This document shows, in pieces, positions 15,869-21,488 of a DNA stretch of 21,488 nt. The notes under the pieces are model-generated. The model ran no database searches. It had not been told where the DNA came from and saw only the letters and a list, made by a program, of their open reading frames with translations. This stretch comes from JBBRCX01 sp038204465. GTDB taxonomy: Bacteria > Planctomycetota > Phycisphaerae > Tepidisphaerales > Tepidisphaeraceae. How positions within the stretch are numbered: the first letter of the stretch is position 1; the number at the start of each line of letters is the position of its first letter. The DNA lies in contig JBBRCX010000078.1 in assembly GCA_038204465.1 (NCBI GenBank), positions 1-21,488 of the forward strand, given 5' to 3'. The position numbers and the translations under genes were made by a program.

Positions 15869-16192
15869 CTAGTTCGGCGCTGAAACCTGTCCTGTGCCGG
15901 CGGTTGGGTCTTGCCTTTCGGCGACATCGGTCCCGGGGGCGCCTTCAGATCCGTCCGGGCCCTGGCGTTTCCCGGCCGAGCTCTTTCCGCCGAGTCTTCC
16001 AATGCGCGACATGTGATGCCGATCGGCGCTGACGCGTTCCCCACCCTTGCGGCCCGCCGCCCGGGCTTCGTCCGGGGTGAACTCATGCGCCGTTCCCTTT
16101 TCATGAGCCGCTCGCCCACCTTTACGGGCGATCTCTTTCTGTTTGTCCGCGTCCATTGACGCGAATCCGCGGTTTCGCGTGTTCGCTTGCAT
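15869..16192 (-). CDS. KGG-repeat, GsiB-like stress protein
   Basis: This is a 107-residue, very hydrophilic protein. The start at 16192 is set by AGGAG eight bases upstream on the - strand; an upstream in-frame start would add 31 residues without support. The first half carries the KGG repeats of the stress-induced GsiB/YciG-type family: GFASMDADKQKEIARKGGRA (9-28), FTPDEARAAGRKGGERVS (38-55) and a variant MSRIGRLGGKSS (61-72). The rest is Gly/Pro/Gln-rich and should be disordered. Family members (Bacillus GsiB, enterobacterial YciG) are general-stress proteins resembling plant hydrophilins, with no known catalytic function. It is transcribed towards the surface-protein gene and away from sucA, and appears to be a single-gene unit. 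Confidence 0.8.
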   Translation of the reverse strand: MQANTRNRGFASMDADKQKEIARKGGRAAHEKGTAHEFTPDEARAAGRKGGERVSADRHHMSRIGRLGGKSSAGKRQGPDGSEGAPGTDVAERQDPTAGTGQVSAPN

Positions 16193-16786
16193 GGTGCATA
16201 CTCCTTTCGGATTCCGGTTTTCACCAACCCGACCACCCTGCCGGGTATCCCCCGGTGAAAGTAATTTCCGCTTTACCCGGCCCACGCAGGCCGGACACCT
16301 GGGATAACAGCCGCCGCGCCTTGCAAAACACGCTCGCGGGGCGCCATCTTGTCCTGAGACATAGCAACGTGAGTACCATCCGCAACCATGACCCTAAGCT
16401 TCCGAAAGATCCGAGCAATTCGACGCTTCTGTACCACAGTCGCGGCACGGCGGCGCATGATCCGCGTGCGCTCGACAGGGACGTTCGCCGATCGCAGGCG
16501 TTCTGTCGCGGCTGCTTGGCCATTGCAGGCGATCATTGCGGCATTTACATTCTGACTTGGCAGCAGATCGAAGCGTCCTTTAGAGTTGTGACTTTATCAG
16601 AGATGGCGGCCCTCTGGGGCTTTGGCAGCGGCTCTGTCAGCGGCTGCCTGGCTGGGTATTTTCCACGCTGATTCATTCCGAGGCGGCGCCCACGCCGGAC
16701 GCTGACATGAGCCGACCCCCTGGGCCCGACGCCCCAGCCTAGAATGGGAAAGTTCCCGCTGCAGCAACGCGACGGAGCGTAAGTCG
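16193..16786. other. 594-nt intergenic region between divergent genes
   Basis: This must contain the promoters of the KGG gene (- strand) and of sucA (+ strand). Before sucA I see TAGAAT (16740-16745), a possible -10 box without a clear -35, a small palindrome GGGAA-AG-TTCCC (16746-16757), and GGAG (16774-16777) nine bases before the ATG. Several open frames cross the region, but none has a ribosome-binding site or a recognisable motif. A - strand frame at about 16273-16536 (87 residues, Arg-rich) is the least unlikely small gene. Confidence 0.45.
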
Positions 16787-19576
16787 ATGGAACGATTCGA
16801 TTTCGTCAATAGAGTCAACGCCGAGTACATCGAACGCCTCTACGAGCAATACCAGCGCGACCCGCGCTCCCTCGACCCGGCCTGGCAGGCTTATTTCGCG
16901 GGCTTTGACTTTGCCGGCTCCCGCGCGCCGGCGGGCGGACGTTCAGATCAGACCCTCCCAGTCACGATGGGGATTCAGAACCTGGTCCACACTTATCGTG
17001 AGCTGGGCCATTTTTTAGCGAAGCTCGATCCCCTCGGACACGATCGGCCCAGTCACCCCCTGCTCGAGCTGTCGCAGTTTGGCGTCAGCGCCGATGACCT
17101 TGATCATCCCGTCGGCGCCGGCGGGTTCCTCGGCCCCAGCGATGGCTCCCTTCGCGACCTGATCGAAAAACTGCGCGCCACCTATTGCCGCACCCTCGGC
17201 GTCGAATACATGGACATCGCCGACAAGGCGCAGCGCGAGTGGCTGGCACAGCGGATGGAGCCGATCCTCAACAAGCCGAATTTCACCCCCGAAGAATCGC
17301 GCGCCATCCTTTATCAGTTGGTCGCCGCCGATGAATTCGAGAAGTTCCTCCACACCCGCTATGTCGGGCAGAAGCGCTTCTCCCTGGAAGGCGCCGAGTC
17401 GCTGGTCCCGCTGCTGAACACACTCATCGACGACGGGGCGGGCCTGGGCGTCGAAGAGATCTGCATGGGCATGTCCCATCGCGGGCGGCTCAATGTGTTG
17501 GCCCACGTGCTGAATAAGCCGTATGAAATCCTCTTCAGCGAATTCGAGGGAACGATTGCCCACCAGGACGCGGAGGGCGACGGCGATGTGAAATACCATC
17601 TTGGCTACGCAAACGATCGCCCCACCTCGCAGAATCGAAACATTCATCTGAGTCTGAGCCCCAACCCGAGCCACCTGGAACTGATCGATCCGGTCATCGA
17701 AGGCATCGTTCGCGCGAAGCAGAACTACCGCGGTGACAAGGACCACAGCCGCGTCGTTCCCCTTTTGATGCACGGCGACGCCGCCTTTACCGGGCAAGGC
17801 ATCGTCCACGAGACGCTCGGCCTCTCCGAGCTTTCGGGATATCGCACGGGCGGCACGATCCATGTCATCATCAACAACCAGATCGGCTTCACCACCGCCC
17901 CCGGGCAGGGCCGCTTCACGCCCTACCCCACCGACGTCGCCAAGATGATTCAAGCGCCGATCTTCCACGTGAACGGTGACGATCCGGAGGCGGCGGTGCA
18001 CGCGGGCAGGTTGGCCATCGCATTCCGCGAGCAGTTCAAGGTCGACGTGATGATCGACCTGTGGTGCTACCGCCGTCACGGACACAACGAAGTCGATGAG
18101 CCGGGATTCACCCAGCCGGTCATGTACAACCAGATCTCCCAACACAAGTCGACGCGCGAGCTGTACAGCGAGAAGCTGGTGCGCGAGGGGGTAGTGACCG
18201 AACAGCAGCTGGAAGAGATGCGCAAGGTCGCGCGCGAGCGCATGGAATCAGCGGCGAACCTGGCGCGCGAGTATCGCCCGCGGCAGCGCACCGCGACGAT
18301 GAACAACCTCTGGAAGGGCTTCACGCATAACCCGAGCGACTGGGCGTCGAAGACCGCCGTTCCGCGCGAAACGCTGACGAAAATCGCCGAGCGGGCCACG
18401 CAGCTCCCGCCCGACTTCACCATTCACCCGAAGCTGAAGCGGCTGTTCGCGTCGCGGCTGGAGGCGGTCAAGACCGGGCGCGGCATCGATTGGGGATGTG
18501 GAGAAATGCTTGCGCTCGGCTCGCTTCTGCTGGAGGGGACGCCGATTCGTTTCACGGGGCAGGACACGCAGCGCGGCACATTTGGCCACCGCCACGCGGT
18601 GCTGCACGATTACAACACCGGCGCGCAATACACGCCGCTCAGCAACCTCGCGAAAGACCAGGCCCCCTTCACCATCATCAACACGCTGCTGTCCGAGCTC
18701 GCGGTCCTGGGCTTCGAGTACGGCTACAGCTCCGCCGACCCGCGCAACCTGGTGATCTGGGAGGCGCAGTTCGGCGACTTCGTGAACGGCGCGCAGCCGA
18801 TCATCGATCAGTTCATCGCCGCCGCCGAGAGCAAGTGGCGGCTCATGAACGGGCTGGTCCTGCTGCTCCCGCACGGGTTCGAAGGGCAGGGTCCGGAACA
18901 CTCCAACGCGTACCTGGAGCGGTTCCTTTCGCTCTGCGCCGAGGAAAACATGCAGGTTTGCGCTCCGACCACGTCCGCGCAATACTTCCACGCACTTCGC
19001 CGCCAGATCCATCGCCCGTTCCGCAAGCCGCTGGTCCTGATGACGCCCAAGAGCCTCCTGCGCTTCGAGCCTTCCGCGTCGCTTATCGAGGAGTTCATGG
19101 AGGGCGGAATGCAACTGGTGATCGACGACCCCGCGGCGCCGGAACGAGACAGTGTGCGGCGAATCCTGTTCTGCAGCGGCAAAGTCTTCTACAGCCTCGC
19201 CGCCGCGCGCGACAAGGAAGCGGTGAAGAACGTGGCGATCGTGCGCGTCGAGCAGCTGTATCCGTTCCCCAAGCGCGAGATCCAGGCCATCCTGGCGAAG
19301 TATCGCCAGGCGCGCGAGATCTGCTGGGTGCAGGAGGAGCCGCGGAATCGCGGCGGCTGGATGTACATGGAAGACCGGCTTCGCGAGCTGCTGCCGGACC
19401 CGGCGGTGCTGAGCTACTTCGGCCGCGACGAGGCCGCCAGCCCCGCGACCGGGCTGTTCAAGATGCACCAGATCGAGGAGCAGGAGATCATCGGGCACGC
19501 GCTGGAGATCGCGCCGCGCGAGGCCCCGGTCGGCAAGCCCGCGACCGCCAGCAGCCCGACGCCTGTTTCCGATTAG
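16787..19576 (+). CDS. sucA: 2-oxoglutarate dehydrogenase E1 component (thiamine-diphosphate dependent)
   Basis: This is a 929-residue protein, close to the 933 of E. coli SucA. It decarboxylates 2-oxoglutarate and passes the succinyl group to the lipoyl arm of E2 in the TCA cycle. The N-terminal 2-oxoglutarate dehydrogenase segment is seen at 3-40 (FVNRVNAEYIERLYEQYQRD, PAWQAYF). The catalytic core has MSHRGRLNVLAHV (229-241) and SPNPSHLE (291-298). The thiamine-diphosphate motif runs from GDAAFTGQG (330-338) to INNQIGF (362-368), and YRRHGHNEVDEP (428-439) follows. The C-terminal transketolase-like half includes GQDTQRGTFGHRH and EEPRNRGGWMYMEDRL. No E2-like domain is fused, unlike mycobacterial KGD. 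GGAG lies nine bases before the ATG. sucB follows after 85 nt on the same strand, so the two are probably co-transcribed. Confidence 0.97.
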   Translation: MERFDFVNRVNAEYIERLYEQYQRDPRSLDPAWQAYFAGFDFAGSRAPAGGRSDQTLPVTMGIQNLVHTYRELGHFLAKLDPLGHDRPSHPLLELSQFGVSADDLDHPVGAGGFLGPSDGSLRDLIEKLRATYCRTLGVEYMDIADKAQREWLAQRMEPILNKPNFTPEESRAILYQLVAADEFEKFLHTRYVGQKRFSLEGAESLVPLLNTLIDDGAGLGVEEICMGMSHRGRLNVLAHVLNKPYEILFSEFEGTIAHQDAEGDGDVKYHLGYANDRPTSQNRNIHLSLSPNPSHLELIDPVIEGIVRAKQNYRGDKDHSRVVPLLMHGDAAFTGQGIVHETLGLSELSGYRTGGTIHVIINNQIGFTTAPGQGRFTPYPTDVAKMIQAPIFHVNGDDPEAAVHAGRLAIAFREQFKVDVMIDLWCYRRHGHNEVDEPGFTQPVMYNQISQHKSTRELYSEKLVREGVVTEQQLEEMRKVARERMESAANLAREYRPRQRTATMNNLWKGFTHNPSDWASKTAVPRETLTKIAERATQLPPDFTIHPKLKRLFASRLEAVKTGRGIDWGCGEMLALGSLLLEGTPIRFTGQDTQRGTFGHRHAVLHDYNTGAQYTPLSNLAKDQAPFTIINTLLSELAVLGFEYGYSSADPRNLVIWEAQFGDFVNGAQPIIDQFIAAAESKWRLMNGLVLLLPHGFEGQGPEHSNAYLERFLSLCAEENMQVCAPTTSAQYFHALRRQIHRPFRKPLVLMTPKSLLRFEPSASLIEEFMEGGMQLVIDDPAAPERDSVRRILFCSGKVFYSLAAARDKEAVKNVAIVRVEQLYPFPKREIQAILAKYRQAREICWVQEEPRNRGGWMYMEDRLRELLPDPAVLSYFGRDEAASPATGLFKMHQIEEQEIIGHALEIAPREAPVGKPATASSPTPVSD

Positions 19577-19661
19577 GCGGGGCATCGTGGCATCGGGTCG
19601 CGCTGTCTCGCCGGCGCGCAATCTATGTCGGGAGAGCATCGCAAAGCCGAAAGGACTCACC

Positions 19662-21041
19662 ATGCCCACCAACGTCGACATCCCCTCCCTCGGTGAATCC
19701 ATCAGTGAAGCGGTGCTGCTGCGCTGGCTGAAGCAGGACGGCGACGCCGTCGCCGCCGGCGATGCGCTTGCGGAACTGGAGACCGACAAGGCGAATGTCG
19801 ATCTTCCCGCGCCCGCGGCAGGCGTGCTCCGCCGCGCCAAGGACGAGGGCGAAACCGTTCAGATCGGCGAGACCATCGCGCGCATCGACGAAGCGGGCGC
19901 AGGCACTGCCGCGGCCGCGAACTCCGGCGCTTCGTCGTCGGCCGGCGGCACGCAACCCAAAGCTGCGACTGCGCCCGCTGTGCCGATGCAGCGCCCCGCC
20001 GCGGCCGCGCTGGCCGCGGCGCCCCCACACAGCGAGGACCTGAGCCCCGCGGTCCGCCGCCTGGTCGACGAGCACAAGCTCGAGCCGCGCACCATCCCCG
20101 CTTCGGGCCCGGGCGGGCGCCTCACCAAAGAAGATGTGCAGAAGCACCTCGACAGTCTCAAAGGCGGCAACGGCCGGGGCGCGCAGGAAGAAGATGATTC
20201 AGAAGAGCAGGATTCCGCGCGCTCCGAGAGCAACGCGAGGGGCCTGTCCGATGCCGATGCTCCGGTGCCGACCGCGAAGACGCCGGGCCCCAAAGTCCCC
20301 GCCGCCGCCAAGCAGGTCCCTGGCCCCACGGCGTTCGATGCGTCGGGGATCAAACGCGTCCCGATGAGCAAGATTCGCAAGCGGATCGCCGATCGCCTCG
20401 TCGCGGCTCAGCACACCGCCGCCATCCTGACGACGGTGAACGAGATCGATCTCACCGAGGTGCTGGCGATCCGGGCGCGTTACAAGGAACGCTTCACGGA
20501 AGTGTACGGCGTCGCATTGGGCCTGATGAGCTTCTTTGCCCGCGGCGTCGTGCTGGCGCTCAAGGAGTTTCCGCGCATCAATGCCGAGATCGACGGCGAT
20601 GACATCGTCTATCACAACTATGTCAATCTCGGCATCGCCGTCAGCACCGATCGCGGCCTGGCCGTGCCTGTTTTGCGCAACGCGGAGCAGATGTCTTTCG
20701 CGCGGGTCGAATCGGAGATCAAGCGGCTCGCCGCCGCCACCCGCGAGGGGAAGCTGGGGCTGCAGGAGCTATCGGGCGGCACGTTCACCATCACCAACGG
20801 AGGCGTCTACGGCTCCCTGCTCTCCACGCCGATCCTCAACCCCCCGCAAAGCGGCATCCTCGGCATGCACGCCATCAAGAGCCGCCCGATGGCGATGAAC
20901 GAGAAGATCGAAATCCGCCCCATGATGTACGTCGCCCTGAGTTATGACCATCGCCTGGTGGACGGGAAGGAATCCGTGAGCTTCCTCGTGAGGCTGAAAG
21001 AATTCCTGGAAGACCCCGCACGGCTGATGTTGGAAATCTAG
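19662..21041 (+). CDS. sucB: Dihydrolipoyllysine-residue succinyltransferase, E2 of 2-oxoglutarate dehydrogenase
   Basis: This is a 459-residue E2 core subunit. The ATG at 19662, with AAAGGA six bases upstream, is the real start because the lipoyl domain begins at once (NVDIPSLGESISEAVLLRW); the frame is open back to 19587. The lipoyl domain (about 1-78) has the modified lysine K43 in ETDKANVDLPAP. A long Ala/Pro linker leads to the E3/E1-binding domain (about 125-163, SPAVRRLVDEHKL, GPGGRLTKEDVQ). A second acidic and Pro-rich linker (about 168-225) leads to the catalytic acyltransferase domain (about 228-459) with SYDHRLVDGKE (427-437), including catalytic His430 and Asp434. It transfers succinyl from E1-bound thiamine diphosphate via lipoamide to CoA. 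Its adjacency to sucA makes it the oxoglutarate rather than the pyruvate E2. The E3 gene (lpd) is not in the window. Confidence 0.96.
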   Translation: MPTNVDIPSLGESISEAVLLRWLKQDGDAVAAGDALAELETDKANVDLPAPAAGVLRRAKDEGETVQIGETIARIDEAGAGTAAAANSGASSSAGGTQPKAATAPAVPMQRPAAAALAAAPPHSEDLSPAVRRLVDEHKLEPRTIPASGPGGRLTKEDVQKHLDSLKGGNGRGAQEEDDSEEQDSARSESNARGLSDADAPVPTAKTPGPKVPAAAKQVPGPTAFDASGIKRVPMSKIRKRIADRLVAAQHTAAILTTVNEIDLTEVLAIRARYKERFTEVYGVALGLMSFFARGVVLALKEFPRINAEIDGDDIVYHNYVNLGIAVSTDRGLAVPVLRNAEQMSFARVESEIKRLAAATREGKLGLQELSGGTFTITNGGVYGSLLSTPILNPPQSGILGMHAIKSRPMAMNEKIEIRPMMYVALSYDHRLVDGKESVSFLVRLKEFLEDPARLMLEI

Positions 21042-21078
21042 AGCCGCAAGCGATTGCCCTGCGTGCGTGACCGTCAGT

Positions 21079-21219
21079 CGCTGCATGAACCGTGACAGCG
21101 ACAGCTTGGAGGAACGAGGCGAAATCGGCGGGACGCTCGAAGCGGTCGATGCGCCCGACGCCGCGGTTCAGGACGTGGTAGATCAGACCGCCAGGGGCGA
21201 CGCGGGCAACACGCGGCAT
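21079..21219 (-). pseudogene. N-terminal remnant of a REP-associated tyrosine transposase (RAYT, IS200-like)
   Basis: From the ATG at 21219 the - strand encodes MPRVARVAPGGLIYHVLNRG, the typical first 20 residues of RAYT (Y1_Tnp/TnpA_REP) proteins, continuing as VGRIDRFERPADFASFLQAV to about residue 44. Similarity then stops; the frame runs on as unrelated sequence into sucB antisense. The histidine motif (HxH) and the catalytic tyrosine of the family are absent, so it cannot be functional. Intact relatives are 150-300 residues. It ends only about 40 nt from the sucB stop, so the insertion or its decay reached the 3' flank of sucB. Confidence 0.7.
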
Positions 21220-21265
21220 GGTCTAAAAGTAGGACGGGCATCGAATGCCGGCAGGAATTGGACCC

Positions 21266-21347
21266 GTCCCGTTTGTTCCGTCCCGTCCCGTTTGTTCCGT
21301 CCGCGTCCCGTTTGTTCCGTCCGTCCCGTTTGTTCCGTCCGTCCCGT
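21266..21347. repeat. Short tandem repeat of an 18-bp unit, about 4.4 copies
   Basis: The 14-bp core GTCCCGTTTGTTCC occurs exactly at 21266-21279, 21285-21298, 21305-21318 and 21323-21336, and a partial copy GTCCCGT at 21341-21347. Successive starts are 19, 20, 18 and 18 bases apart; the joining bases are variations on GTCC. The array lies exactly between the RAYT remnant and the IS4-type fragment. It is too short and has no unique spacers, so it is not a CRISPR. Confidence 0.85.
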
Positions 21348-21488
21348 GACGAAGGCGACATCCTCATCGGCGACGACAGCTTCAGCGGCTGGACGCATAT
21401 TGCCCTGCTTTCACAGGCGAATCTGCACGCCCTGGTTCCTAACCACCACTTGCGGATCGTCGACTTCACACCCCGCCGCGCTCACACG
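21348..21488 (+). mobile_element. Internal fragment of an IS4-type DDE transposase, truncated at its 5' side and running off the window
   Basis: The + strand frame from 21348 encodes 47 uninterrupted residues, including DEGDILIGDDSFSGWTHIAL and ALVPNHHLRIVDFTPRRAHT. This matches the part of IS4-family transposases around the second catalytic Asp (pattern GD-x-x-F) and the IVDFTPGRPH-like stretch that follows. The N-terminal third of the gene is missing: the frame joins the tandem repeat directly at 21347/21348. Whether the C-terminal part is intact cannot be seen. No inverted repeats can be assigned. It is almost certainly a remnant unless a frameshifted N-terminus lies elsewhere. Confidence 0.7.

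Noticed and set aside
16156..16671. 171-residue + strand frame between the KGG gene and sucA, and 87-100-residue frames opposite
   Set aside because: No ribosome-binding site, no recognisable motif, and unlikely composition. The + strand frame also overlaps the upstream side of the KGG gene.
19587..19661. Upstream GTG start for sucB adding 25 residues
   Set aside because: The added peptide is unlike any E2 N-terminus, while the ATG at 19662 has AAAGGA and begins directly with the lipoyl domain.
21266..21347. Possible CRISPR array
   Set aside because: Units abut each other with only a few varying joining bases; there are no unique 25-40-nt spacers and no cas genes.

Overview
The window looks like chromosomal DNA of a GC-rich, free-living bacterium, most likely a member of the Planctomycetota and perhaps class Phycisphaerae. 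That placement is an inference. It rests on an exosortase/EpsI pair beside a polysaccharide locus, a surface protein whose C-terminal sorting signal is of the IPLPAAAW type, unusual domain fusions among the sugar enzymes, and a RAYT and IS4-type transposase fragment at one end. No rRNA, tRNA or CRISPR array is visible.

Layout: (1) 1-14079, all + strand, is an exopolysaccharide and protein-sorting block. It holds the C-terminal part of a GT4 glycosyltransferase, a GT2 glycosyltransferase, a 395-nt gap with promoter-like and palindromic sequence, a WecG/TagA-type glycosyltransferase fused to a nucleotidyltransferase-like module, an exosortase, an EpsI-family protein, a Wzz/BY-kinase chain-length protein without a tyrosine tail, a priming sugar transferase with an extra N-terminal module, and a 1417-residue membrane-anchored TPR protein. 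(2) 14080-15693 holds a long untranslated leader, an exported DUF4114 protein with a sorting signal (the probable exosortase substrate) and a textbook intrinsic terminator. (3) A small KGG-repeat stress protein is on the - strand, followed by about 600 nt in which I see no convincing gene. (4) 16787-21041 holds sucA and sucB, the E1 and E2 subunits of 2-oxoglutarate dehydrogenase. (5) 21042-21488 is a scrap zone: the N-terminus of a RAYT transposase, an 18-bp tandem repeat, and the interior of an IS4-type transposase running off the window.

How the genes may work together: the priming transferase would load the first sugar phosphate onto the lipid carrier. The WecG-type, GT2 and GT4 enzymes would extend it, and the Wzz-like protein would control chain length. 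The exosortase, helped by the EpsI protein, would process the tail of the DUF4114 protein and perhaps join it to a surface glycan. The TPR protein resembles in role the TPR proteins often found with PEP-CTERM loci. No flippase (Wzx), polymerase (Wzy), outer-membrane exporter (Wza type) or PrsK/PrsR regulator lies in the window, so the pathway must continue outside it. All strands, frames and motifs were read by eye; family names come from recognised motifs, not from searches.
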